Below the pieces are notes generated by a model. The model saw nothing but the letters and a program-made list of their open reading frames with translations. It was not told where the DNA came from and did not search any database. The translations under genes were made by a program, and so were the position numbers. Below are positions 54,163-64,000 of a stretch of DNA of 64,000 nt, in pieces (within the stretch, counting starts at the first letter, position 1; the number at the start of each line of letters is the position of its first letter). The DNA comes from Mugil cephalus (Eukaryota > Chordata > Actinopteri > Mugiliformes > Mugilidae), in contig NC_061790.1 in assembly GCF_022458985.1 (NCBI RefSeq), forward strand, positions 236,501-300,500. Direction: 5' to 3'.

Positions 54163-56208
54163 CTATAGTCTCTTGGTGTGCTTGGAGTTATAGTGGCTCC
54201 TCATGTCTTTACGGAGCCGGAACTTTTCTCCACAGACGCCACAGATGTACAGGTGGACGTCCATGTGTTTCTCCAGCTGCTCTCCACCGGGGAAGATCTG
54301 GAAGCACACCTGGCAGATGGTTTCTCCGGCCGACAGGTGTGAGATCATGTGTCGGACGTGGTCGTGCTTGAGGAAGGTTCCCTGGTCGCAGACCGGGCAG
54401 ACGTAGCGCGCCATGCCTTTGTGCATGTCGGTGTGAAGCCGGAGCTGCCGCTCGCGCAGGAACTGCTTCCCGCAGGTCTGGCAGGTGAACTGCTTCTCCT
54501 TGGTGTGGACGGTGTAGTGCTCCCTCAGGTGGCAGCGCTGGTAGAAGCCTTTACCGCAGATGCTGCAGAAGTGTTTGCGGCGGTGATCCGGTTCGGCGCC
54601 CTCCTCCAGGATGGCCGGGCGGAACAGCTCCTGGTCGTGGCAGGACAGGGCGTGCTCCAGAGCCAGGCTCTCGTTCTGGAACAGCAGGCCACAGTGGGGG
54701 CAGGCCAGGTCTCCGGCCTCCAGCAGGCCCTCCTCCATGCCCTGCGCCTCCTCCAGCAGCGAGGCCTCGTCCTCGCCGTGGGAGTCCGACTCGGCGCCGT
54801 GGGATTCGCCGCAGCGCTCTGCGTGCTCCTGCAGCTGCCGGCCTTTGATCAGCACCTGGCCGCACCGGCCGCAGGCGCAGATGTGGCCCATGTGGTTGGC
54901 CAGGTAGTGGGCGGACTTGTCCTCGTCCGTTAACAGAGCTCCACACAGTTCACAGGGGACGCAGTCGGCGTCCGGCTTCTCGTCTTTGACCTTGCGGAGC
55001 TTGGCGGGGATCCCTGAATCGTCGCTGCTCGACATGTGGCCTTCGCTGCTGTTCTCCAGGCCGGAGACGCTGGGTTCTGGTTCGCGGGTGGATGCCGTCT
55101 TCTCCCTCACCGAGTCTTTGTGTGAGGCTTCACTGAAGTGTGTGCTACAGTCTCTGGACCCGTGCTCTCCCACCCGGACCACCTCAAACTCCGGGAACAC
55201 GCCCTCCTCCGGTTCAGTCTTGATGGTCTTGGTTGACCCGGGTTCTCCGTCCGGCCCCGCTACCGCCGACCTGATGGACAGGTCTGCGGCGTCCTTGGCC
55301 TCAGGCCAGTCGTCCTCGCCTTTACAGACGACCCTGTGTTCGTCTACGCTCTCGGAGGTGGAGCTCTCAGCTTTACTGGAGTCGTTGTCGCCCTCGGCGT
55401 TGCCCCGGGGCGGATGGTAGGCCTTCCGGTTGGTGCAGGTCAGGATGTGTTCGATTAAAAGCTTCTCGCAGCTGAAGACAAAGCCACAGTCGTCGCAGGT
55501 GTAGGTGCGTCCGAACCGCGGCCGGTCTTTGAGCGCCGAGCTCCGGCCGCTCGTCCTCTTCCTCAGGTCACACGGCTGCTCGACCGCTCCGTCCGAAGCT
55601 GCCGGCGCCACCATCAGAGGCGCCGCCACCACCTCCTCCGCCGCCACAGGCCGGCTGACGGAGGCTGGACCCGCCGGACGGCCAGCGCTGCTGTTGGCGG
55701 GTTTGGGCGGGCGCTCTCCTTCGGGGGCGGCGGGCCTCTGCTGCTCGTACATGCGGACCCCAAACATCATTTTCCCTCCGGCGGGTCCAGCGGAGGAGGA
55801 GGAAGAGGAGGACGAGGAGGCGCAGGAGGACGGGGTGAGGTTGGAGCTCCGGATGTCCCTGAGGTCCTCCAGCGAGTCGGGGATGTAGTACATCTGCAGG
55901 TAGGCCATGGACGCCTTGAGCTCCTCGAACTCGTAGCTCCCCACCACGATGCGCCCGAGGTACATGAGCTGCAGGATGAGGTCGAAGCACTCGGCGCTGA
56001 TCTGCATGTTGCTGAGGTCCAGGCGTCCCGCCCCCTGCTGGTCCCGGATGAACATCATCCTGAAGTAGGAGCTGCAGGCCGCCAGGACGGCCTTGTGAGC
56101 CCTGAAGTAGATGTCACCGATGGCGATGAGGCAGTCGCACAGGAAGCCCCACTCCCGCTGGTTGTTGAGCTGCTGGAGGACGTGATCGCTGTGGCTCGGC
56201 CTCGCCAT
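54163..56208 (-). CDS. zbtb1: ZBTB1, BTB/POZ zinc-finger transcriptional repressor
   Basis: ZBTB1 is a nuclear repressor with roles in lymphoid development and DNA-damage signalling in mammals. The whole coding region (681 aa; human 713) lies in one exon, as in mammals. The BTB domain spans roughly residues 10-125 (VLQQLNNQREWGFLCDC, FRAHKAVLAACSSYFRMMF, LSNMQISAECFDLILQ). An N-terminal zinc finger follows (CDDCGFVFSCEKLLIEH, near 240), then an acidic middle. A C-terminal block of about seven C2H2-like fingers includes FCSICGKGFYQRCHLREH, FTCQTCGKQFLRERQLRLH and CGVCGEKFRLRKDMRSHYNS. The acceptor CTCTCTGCAG at 56213 sits four bases before the ATG, so the gene has a non-coding first exon, probably around 58032-58200. 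ZBTB25 lies head to head beyond it, as in mammals. Confidence 0.96.
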   Translation of the reverse strand: MARPSHSDHVLQQLNNQREWGFLCDCLIAIGDIYFRAHKAVLAACSSYFRMMFIRDQQGAGRLDLSNMQISAECFDLILQLMYLGRIVVGSYEFEELKASMAYLQMYYIPDSLEDLRDIRSSNLTPSSCASSSSSSSSSAGPAGGKMMFGVRMYEQQRPAAPEGERPPKPANSSAGRPAGPASVSRPVAAEEVVAAPLMVAPAASDGAVEQPCDLRKRTSGRSSALKDRPRFGRTYTCDDCGFVFSCEKLLIEHILTCTNRKAYHPPRGNAEGDNDSSKAESSTSESVDEHRVVCKGEDDWPEAKDAADLSIRSAVAGPDGEPGSTKTIKTEPEEGVFPEFEVVRVGEHGSRDCSTHFSEASHKDSVREKTASTREPEPSVSGLENSSEGHMSSSDDSGIPAKLRKVKDEKPDADCVPCELCGALLTDEDKSAHYLANHMGHICACGRCGQVLIKGRQLQEHAERCGESHGAESDSHGEDEASLLEEAQGMEEGLLEAGDLACPHCGLLFQNESLALEHALSCHDQELFRPAILEEGAEPDHRRKHFCSICGKGFYQRCHLREHYTVHTKEKQFTCQTCGKQFLRERQLRLHTDMHKGMARYVCPVCDQGTFLKHDHVRHMISHLSAGETICQVCFQIFPGGEQLEKHMDVHLYICGVCGEKFRLRKDMRSHYNSKHTKRL

Positions 56209-56693
56209 CGCCCTGCAGAGAGGAAATAAAGCAGCTCTGTGGTCGACCGTTTCATAACGTCTGGCTGGTTGGTTGAGCGGCTCAGGACCAGTTCTGAGTC
56301 CTGAAATGACTCATCAGCGTCAGACCTGAACCGCTCAACACAATGAAGACCTGAGAACAGAGAGCAGGGGAGTTCCCTCCCGCTCTTTACCAGACTCTTC
56401 ACGGTGGGAGGGCGCCTTAAAATAAGCCACCAGTATCTTCTAGTCTTTCACCAGAGCGCTGAAGATTAACCAGAGAAACACGACGACCTTTAACCAACGA
56501 GCGATAATAAAGAGTCTGGAAGAGACAGAACCAGCATCAGTCGGTTCCACTAACCAGTCGATTTCAGTTGGTTCGGCTTCTTCACGTTTAGTGACTGAAG
56601 CTCAGAGTTTATAAAGTGTGAAAACTTCAAAGACTGAAATTTATCTATGAAAATAACTTCTGTCTCTCATTTACCCACTGGTTTATTCAGAGA

Positions 56694-57086
56694 AGTGGAC
56701 AGAACAGACCCAGGACTAGACCCAGGACTAGACCCAGGACCAGACCCAGGACCAGACCCAGGACCAGGACTAGACCCAGGACTAGACCCAGACCCAGGAC
56801 CAGACCCAGGACTAGACCCAGGACCAGGACTAGACCCAGGACCAGACCCAGGACTAGACCCAGGACTAGACCCAGACCCAGGACCAGACCCAGGACTAGA
56901 CCCAGACCCAGGACTAGACCCAGGACTAGACCCAGACCAGACCAGACCCAGGACCAGACCCAGGACTAGACCCAGGACTAGACCCAGGACTAGGACTAGA
57001 CCCAGGACTAGACCCAGACCCAGGACCAGACCCAGGACTAGACCCAGGACCAGGACTAGACCCAGGACCAGACCCAGGACTAGACA
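56694..57086. repeat. 12-bp minisatellite in ZBTB1 intron 1
   Basis: CCCAGGACTAGA/CCCAGGACCAGA units with some six-base half units; open frames Asp-Pro-Gly-Leu are artefacts of the 12-bp period. Confidence 0.9.
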
Positions 57087-57839
57087 GCAGTCACATAAAT
57101 TCTTCAAAGGATAATTTATTAAATATAAACATCCTAATCCTAATTTCCTGGTTCTTCTGTGCAGTAAAGCAAATGGAAAAGTCTGTATTTGTCGTTACTT
57201 ATTGATTATTATTTTGTAGTTTACTGGTCTGATCCCCTTTTTTAAAGATTAAACTGGACTGAATATGGCTGCTGAATTAAACTGGGTTTGAGCCCCGTTA
57301 ATTAAACTGAATTAATTTAAAATATTTTATTTTCATAATTAGTGTAGATGTTCGTGTTTGATTGGTCCCGGGGGCCCCGAGAGAGTCTGACCCGAGGCCC
57401 CTCAGGACGCGGACCCGGCCCTGGCCCCGGCTCCACCAGACTCCATTATAAAAAGCTGTAAATTAAGAGTCGGTCTGACTCGGGTCACTGGAAGTCACCA
57501 GCAGAGCAGCGGGGAGGAGACGGGGAGGAGGCGGGGAGGGGAGGCCGTGTTCGGCCCCGGCCCCCGTCCGGGACCAGCTAAAATGGAGATCAGAGCTAGG
57601 CTGTTAGCTAGCGGCTGTTAGCATCGACCGCACCCGAAGTCCCTCCAGAATAAATGACGGTGTCTGAGCAGGCGGAGGTGGAGGACTTTAAAAAAACACT
57701 AAAGTTAGATTTAATGTTATTATTTATAGAAAACTAAACTCTGGCTGAGACATCTGAGAGAACCAGAGGCTCCTCCAAAACACAAAACAACGATATATGA
57801 GCCCAGGCTTTTATTCTGAAACCTCACATCAGACGTCAG

Positions 57840-58200
57840 ATGCCGTTAAATGACGCAGCGGAGACGTCGCTCCCGCAAACAGCCCCGCCGCCCCCGCACC
57901 GCACCGCCCCGCACCCCGCATCCCCAGCCAGCCCCAGCCAGGCTCAGCCAGGCCGCGGGGAGCTGCCCAGGCTCGTCCCCGGCTCGTCCCCGGCCATGCG
58001 GCTCTGAAGGCCGGACCCCACTCACCCTGGATCCCGGAGGCCGGCGGAGGAGCTGCTGCTGGCGGCGGAGGAGGAGTCGGTTCCTCCGGGGACGGAGCTG
58101 CGTTCAGGCCGAGAGTTGAGACGAAGGAGCGGCCTCTTCTTCTTCTCCTCCCGCTGGATGAAAGTACTTCCGCACAGAGCAACGCTGCGTCAAGACGCAC
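57840..58200 (-). promoter_or_regulatory. CpG-rich promoter and probable non-coding first exon of ZBTB1
   Basis: This stretch is very rich in CpG and GC. On the minus strand it contains a strong donor (CCAGG|GTGAGT, GT near 58031), suitable for joining to the acceptor at 56213. The minus-strand frame here opens MRLDAALLCAEVLSSSG but shows no domain, so I treat it as UTR. Confidence 0.55.
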
Positions 58201-59104
58201 GCTGCCCGGAAGAAGAAATAGCAGACTTCCTGCTAAACACAGCCTTCAAAATAAAATCCCACGTTGCTTTGTTTTGTATCATATCAATCCAGCTCAACTC
58301 CTCACTCCCTCTCTAAAGACTGATCCATCATCACCACTGGACACTTCAAACAACCTCTTATATACCACAATGTCAATGCCACATTCACTTATATTGATAT
58401 AATAATGATTATAATATTATTATTAACTAATGACTTTTTCCATTTGCTTTCGTGCGAAGAAGAACACGTTAATTCGAAAAATATTTACATTTAATAAACT
58501 GTCCTTTAAATGAATGAAATGTCTTTCTGTCTAGTCCTGGTCTCAGTGTCCCTCTTTCAGGCAGAGGCAGTAACTACACAACCTTCTGCTGCTTTTATCC
58601 TCCTTTTATCAGTAACTAACTTTTCAATTAATTAAACTCCTAATTAAATTAAACGTCCTCGAGAGGATTCAGATAAAATCATTTACTCTGACATTAAACT
58701 AAATTACGACCGAAAGAAACGTGAGTTATTTGACTATTATTTTCAGAAATATGAACCGGAAGTGAGAGTTTTGTCAGAGAGTAGAAACCGCGAGGAGGTC
58801 TCACTCTGAACCCTTCTCTGGGAGCACAGGTTTGATGAAGAGGAGGAGTTTTACCACTTTCTGGGACGCGATGCATTCTCCAGCGTCTGGTCCTGGACCT
58901 GATCCTGGTTCTAGTCCAGATCCCGGTCCTAGACCTGGCTCTGGTCCTGGTCCTGATTCTCGTCTATTTTATTCTTGCTTCTCGTCTTGCTACTTATTTC
59001 GATCCTGTTGCTGATGATGATGATCAGAGCCCCTCGTTGATGAGTGATTCGTCGTTGCTAAGTAACGCCGTCAGATCACGTGACCAATCCCCTTTGACCC
59101 TCCA

Positions 59105-59136
59105 TCTCGCGAGACGTGAGGCGGGATTTCGCGAGA
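59105..59136 (+). promoter_or_regulatory. Paired CGCG (TCTCGCGAGA) promoter elements of ZBTB25
   Basis: A perfect palindrome TCTCGCGAGA lies at 59105-59114 and a one-mismatch copy TTTCGCGAGA at 59127-59136, inside a CpG island and 54-85 bp before a strong donor (GCG|GTAAGA at 59190). This motif is an established CpG-island promoter element bound by BANP when unmethylated. It probably marks the ZBTB25 promoter and first non-coding exon. Confidence 0.65.
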
Positions 59137-59669
59137 TCGTGTCTGCAGCCTCGGCTCCGGATCCTCGAGACAATCCGCTCGTTTCTGCGGTAAGACGCTG
59201 ATTAACGGCGCGCGTGCACGCCACGCTCAGACAGACACGCGTGTGCAAGGCGTGCACGCGCGCCTGTGTGGGTGCGTGTGGGTGATGAGGGCGTGTGCGT
59301 GTTGACGATGGACGGAGGAGGCTGCAGAATCCGCGGGCGCGATGCGTCGTGCACGCGCGGAGCCGTGGTGTTGCTGGGAAGCGCGGGTGTCCGGGAATGC
59401 CCCCGCCCCACCCCCCAGAGCGCGCACGAGTGTGTGTCACAGGTGCAGCCTCACGACCTTCACTGAGGTCAGAGGTCACGCGTGCAGATGTTTACGTGCT
59501 AACGCTACTAACATGCTAACGCTGGTTGTTGACTTGGGGACATGATCCAGGTCTGGAACCAGCTGGAATAATTTATTACTGGAGGAAGTTGTTTTAGAGA
59601 ATGAATGAATGAATGAATAAAGAACAGCTGGTTGTTGACTTGGGGAGATGATCCACATTTTGGAACAAG

Positions 59670-60260
59670 CTGTGATTGGTCCTCGTTAGTGTTTAAATGT
59701 AACCATAGCTGTGATTGGTCCTCGTTAGTGTTTAATGGAACCAGAGCTGTGATTGGTCCTCGTTAGTGTTTAAATGGAACCAGAGCTGTGATTGGTCCTC
59801 GTTAGTGTTTAATGGAACCAGAGCTGTGATTGGTCCTCGTTAGTGTTTAAATGGAACCAGAGCTGTGATTGGTCCTCGTTAGTGTTTAATGGAACCAGAG
59901 CTGTGATTGGTCCTCGTTAGTGTTTAAATGGAACCAGAGCTGTGATTGGTCCTCGTTAGTGTTTAAATGGAACCAGAGCTGTGATTGGTCCTCGTTAGTG
60001 TTTAAATGGAACCAGAGCTGTGATTGGTCCTCGTTAGTGTTTAAATGGAACCAGAGCTGTGATTGGTCCTCGTTAGTGTTTAATGTAACCAGAGCTGTGA
60101 TTGGTCCTCGTTATTGTTTAATGTAACCAGAGCTGTGATTGGTCCTCGTTAGTGTTTAAATGTAACCAGAGCTGTGATTGGTCCTCGTTAGTGTTTAATG
60201 GAACCAGAGCTGTGATTGGTCCTCGTTAGTGTTAAATGGAACCAGAGCTGTGATTGGTTG
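59670..60260. repeat. 38/39-bp minisatellite carrying 16 CCAAT boxes, ZBTB25 intron 1
   Basis: Sixteen copies of a unit with GCTGTGATTGGTCCTCGTTA and GTGTTTAAATGGAACCAGA. GGACCAATCACAG on the other strand is a canonical NF-Y CCAAT box. Confidence 0.93.
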
Positions 60261-60757
60261 TCTTGGTAACCGTGTGTCTCCTCCATGTTCTAGCTGATAG
60301 TTGTGGGTCAGTAGAGACGGGGTCACGGTAACTGAGGAAGTTTGGAGACTCAGACATTTGGACGACTCCTGTTCAGTCTCTGTTGACGAAAGTGAAGCAG
60401 GAAGTAGAAACTAAAATGAACCCGACTGGTAAAAAGACACAGCGCCACCTAGTGTTTGGGTTCTTACAGACTGAACCAGATTTGAGTTCTTTATTTCTGA
60501 TGACAACATCTGGTTCCTAAATCTGGATCATGTCTCCAAGTCTCCAACCATGTGTCCCTGGTTCTGGTCCAGTGTTGGGTAGAGATCCATCAGAGACTCT
60601 ACTGACCACATGGTGGCGCTGCTGAATATCGTCTTAGTGTTTTTATTGTGTACTCTGGGTTTTTACTGTACTTTGTATCACTTTGATGTATAATTTAATG
60701 AAAACTGCTTTATAAATAAAAAGTATTGTTGTTGTTGTTGTGTCTTCCAGCCGGGTC

Positions 60758-62186
60758 ATGGAGGTGTCGTCCCACAGCCTCTTCCTGCTGCAGCAGCTGA
60801 ACGTCCAGAGAGAGTTCGGTTTCCTGTGCGACTGCACCGTCGCCATCGGGAATGTCTACTTCAAAGCCCACCGAGCCGTGCTGGCCGCCTTCTCCAACTA
60901 CTTCAAGATGATCTTCATCCACCAGTCCAGGTCTGGGGGGCGTGGGGGTGTGTTGGGGGGGGGCAGCAGACCTCAGTAGACCTCATGTTGACCCGACGTG
61001 TCCTTGTGTTGGTGTCTCTGTCCTCAGCGAGTGCATAAAGATCCAGCCCACGGACATCCAGCCCGACGTCTTCAGCTACCTGCTCCACATCATGTACACG
61101 GGGATGTGTCCCAAGCAGCCGGTGGACCAGAGCCGGCTCCAGGACGGCATCAAGTTCCTTCACGCCTACCAGCTGTGCAGGAAGCCCGGGGAGGGGGCCG
61201 CCGACCACAACGCCGACGTCGTCCGCATGTCCAACCTCTACGGCATCCAGATCTCCTCCCAGCTGGCCAGCAAGGAGGCGCCCGGACTGCCCAAGGCCGG
61301 CGCGGCGTCCCGCGGGGCCCTGGAGGACGGGCGGTCCTCGACCCGGGGGGGGCGGTCCCTCGCCGTGGGGCTGGAGGGGGTCCCCTCGGACCACCAGACC
61401 TCAGGGCTACGCAACGTCTGCTCGGTGGCGTCGGGAGACGACTCGAACATCTCGACTCGCATCAAGCAGGAGCGGGTGGAGGAGGAGGAGGACGGCGAGG
61501 GGGCGGGGTCTCCATCCCAGGGGGGCAGCCCCAGTCAGGGTCTCCTGTTCAAAGACCGGCCCCTGGTGCTGCTGTGTCCCCGCTGTGGAGAACGGTGCTC
61601 CTCCCCAGAGGGCCTGAGGGAGCACCTGTTCAGCCACGCCCTCGACCCCGCCCGCCTCATGGAAGGCCTGTCGCAGGGCGGCGAGCTGGACGCCGGCGTG
61701 GAGGAGGGGCCCCCGGGCGCCCAGGACCAGCTGGACGCAGGCTGCCTGGAGGAGGCGCTGAGGCAGAGCCAGGCGTTAGCCAACCAGCTGGCGGCCGAGC
61801 TGAGGAGGAGCCGGGGGGGAGGAGGAGGAGGAGGCGGGACCAGTCCCACCGCCGCCGTGCTCCACTCGCGTAAACGTAAAATCGCCTGCGCCGTCTGCAG
61901 CCTCCGCTTCTCCCACAAGAGCCAGCTCCAGGAGCACATGTACACCCACACCGGCAAGCCGTCCCGCTACCACCGCTACAACCGCCTCTGCAGCCAGCTC
62001 TTCCAGGCCTCCGCCCACTTCTGCGAGGCCACCGCGGAGCCGGGGGGCGGAGCTGGGGGCGGAGCCTCGGCCGCCGCCCTCTCTGAGGACGCCAACAGGG
62101 ACGCTCAGGACAACGGCAGCTCCTGCTACTCGCTGGACTCAGAGGTCTCCCAGGAGGAGAGCGTGGACGGCGTGGCGGTGGAGTGA
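60758..62186 (+). CDS. zbtb25: ZBTB25, BTB/POZ zinc-finger transcription factor, two coding exons
   Basis: Coding exons 60758-60930 and 61028-62186 join in phase to give 443 aa (human 435). The first exon follows a TGTCTTCCAG acceptor, so there is an upstream UTR exon. The BTB domain is nearly identical to human ([38 protein letters not shown]; after the intron [20 protein letters not shown]). The junction falls at the same place as the human sequence IHQ(T/S)SECIK. Further on are SNLYGIQIS, a SUMO-type IKQE site, a C2H2 finger ([18 protein letters not shown]) and a second finger near the end ([19 protein letters not shown]). The C-terminus [11 protein letters not shown] resembles human QENVDTILVE. 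Ala/Gly-rich insertions reflect high local GC. It is a likely repressor by family. Confidence 0.95.
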
Positions 62187-62630
62187 CGTCATGTGACCAG
62201 AGGGCGGCGCCGCGGTCGCAGCGTTTACTGGTTTCAGCTTCATTTTCAGTTCCTCTTTAAACTGACTCCATGTGTGGTGGTTTGATTAGTGAAGTCATCG
62301 CCCATCGGACCGGCTCAGACCAGCTGATCAGGTCCAGATCAGACCGTTGACCCGGACTCCTGGTCCTGGTCCTGGTCCTGGTCCTGGTTCTGGTTCAGGA
62401 ACGGGTTCATTCCCTGGAACACTGGTAAACTGTTGGAAACGTCTTGAGATGAACACGCAGGTCGCCGTGGTAACTGTGGTAACCGTGGTAACCGCCCCAA
62501 CCTCCTCCCTGATTTAACTTCATCTTCTTCTTCTTCGTCGGTTTTCAGTTTATTGATGGATCAGCTGATCAGGGCGGGGTGATAATAATAATAAACATCC
62601 ACTTCACTTCCTGTAAAATGTGAAAAAAAA

Positions 62631-62636
62631 AATAAA
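62631..62636 (+). terminator. Poly(A) signal of ZBTB25
   Basis: AATAAA about 445 bp after the stop, in an A-rich run; a second AATAAA at 62930-62935 could serve a longer UTR. Confidence 0.45.
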
Positions 62637-62936
62637 AGCCTGCTTCTTATTTTATTTTGAAGGAGTCCTTTAAAAGTCAGATGATGCTGTTGGTTCCCAG
62701 TGTTGATTTTAGGATGATCAATGAATCGATTATTTTTAAATTATTTGATTGTTAATTCATTGACTGGTTAATTGGCAATGATGTCATTGATTAATTAATG
62801 TATAGATTGACCAGGTGATTAATTGATTAATTGATCACCTGGTCGTCGTCTTCTTTCCGTTTCACTGTAAAAAAAAAAAAATCCTGACGGGACGTTGAGT
62901 GTTTTTTCGTGTTTTTTCATTGTTTTGTAAATAAAC

Positions 62937-64000
62937 GTCTTTTTCCACCAATCAGATCGCGGCTCTGGCTGAAGAGGGAGGAGTCTGTGTTGAGTCTTTT
63001 TTTTTTTTTTTTTTTTTTCTGTGTTGAGTCTAATGTCTAGTATCAGTTATTAGCTTGATTAGCTTTATGCCTGAGGCTTTTATTTTGGTATTCCCTGATG
63101 TTTTGAGGCTTTTAACTTTAAATATATATATATTTTTACATCCATGGCTTCGTTTTTGTTCATGAACAGAATAAATATCAAACTCTTCTTCTTCGCCTTA
63201 TTAGTCTGGAGGGAGTGGCCACGTGACGTCCTGTAGATGCAGCAGTGAAAGTGAAAGTGTTCAGTGTTTTTGTTTTTTTCAGATTCTCCATTTTGAGACG
63301 ACGGACCAGAAAGAAGAGCGGCTGCAGCAGGATGAGTGATAACAGGACTTGACTGTCATTATACTGTTGGAGTTTTCTCTTTATGGACGGTGGAGGAAGA
63401 ATGAGGTTAATTATTGACGTGAACATGTTGACGTGTGAGGAGCGTACGGATGGAAGCCTCCAGGGCTGAGTTATGGCCTGAGTTTAGTGCAGGTCTCTAA
63501 ATAAATACCATCAGGATGCAGATCTAACAACAAAACAGCTGTTAAAGTATTTTCCCCCGCCCCAGATGACGAACTGAGATCAGATCTGGACATTGAACTG
63601 AACAAAGAGACACAACAGCTCCACTAACAGCTCTTCCTGTATGAAAGAAACTGTCGAGACGATCGACTGTACTCATTCATTCACTCATTCGTTCATTCAC
63701 TCATTAATTCATTCACTCGTTCATTCATTCATTCATTCATTCATTCATTCTACACGTAACAAACAACGTGAAATCCCAGGACCCTGTGATTTCACAGCCT
63801 TTGCTCAGAGCTTTGTTGATGCACGTTTGTCAGAAGTTACAGCCTCAGGTCTTTCTGAATACGAAGCCTCCAGCCGGGTCCACCTGGGACCTGGTCCTCT
63901 GCAGCTCCTCCAGTCTGGATGGAAGCCATGTTCAGATCTCTCCACAGAGGTTGAGTCTGATTCTAGTCCGGAGCCACTCTGTCCTTTCATGTCTTGATGT
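62937..64000. other. Unannotated right end
   Basis: Contains a T-run, an AT microsatellite and the CATT repeat. A short open stretch on the plus strand (63641-63997) has no family features. No gene is called. Confidence 0.4.
63672..63750. repeat. (CATT)n microsatellite
   Basis: Imperfect then pure TCAT/CATT tetranucleotides. Confidence 0.9.

Noticed and set aside
56647-57114. Asp-Pro-Gly-Leu repeat frame
   Set aside because: 12-bp minisatellite in ZBTB1 intron 1.

Overview
This window is nuclear DNA from a ray-finned (teleost, probably percomorph) fish. Spliced vertebrate genes with short introns are packed between large amounts of minisatellite DNA. All eight gene calls rest on reading the exons against family sequences I know; no database search was run. 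The species cannot be named from the window.

Layout, left to right: PLEKHG3 (minus, coding exons 2256-19063), SPINT1/HAI-1 (minus, 21224-27568), a BUB1B/BUBR1-type gene (plus, 29250-33515), PAK6 (plus, 35655-39753), a cardiac/slow-type sarcomeric myosin heavy chain whose 1933-codon frame has no intron (plus, 42396-48197), INAFM2 (plus, 51077-51559), ZBTB1 (minus, 54163-56208) and ZBTB25 (plus, 60758-62186). SPINT1 and the BUB1B-type gene are head to head, as are ZBTB1 and ZBTB25. BUB1B and PAK6 are in tandem, as in human. PLEKHG3, ZBTB1 and ZBTB25 belong to human 14q23, whereas SPINT1, BUB1B, PAK6 and INAFM2 belong to human 15q15, so a 15q15-like block sits inside a 14q23-like block here.

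The genes do not form one pathway. PLEKHG3 (Rho GEF) and PAK6 (Rho-GTPase effector kinase) act on the cytoskeleton. SPINT1 restrains membrane serine proteases. The BUB1B product is a kinetochore pseudokinase. ZBTB1 and ZBTB25 are BTB zinc-finger regulators. INAFM2 is a small single-pass membrane protein. The myosin is a muscle motor.

The most interesting points are these. (1) An array before the SPINT1 LDLR-A exon has copied that exon's own 3' splice site about 18 times. (2) The BUB1B-type gene starts just before the Bub3-binding GLEBS motif and lacks the Mad3/TPR/KEN N-terminus; its pseudokinase has also lost the catalytic-loop Asp. (3) The intronless MYH still appears to have UTR introns. 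(4) Two separate tandem arrays are built from canonical CCAAT boxes, 16 of them in ZBTB25 intron 1. (5) Two PAK6 introns consist almost wholly of 11-bp minisatellites. (6) A roughly 255-295 bp dispersed repeat family has two opposed copies. No LTR retroelement or virus-like element was recognised. Transposon remains are a Tc1-like fragment, short LINE 3' ends and a MITE-like hairpin.
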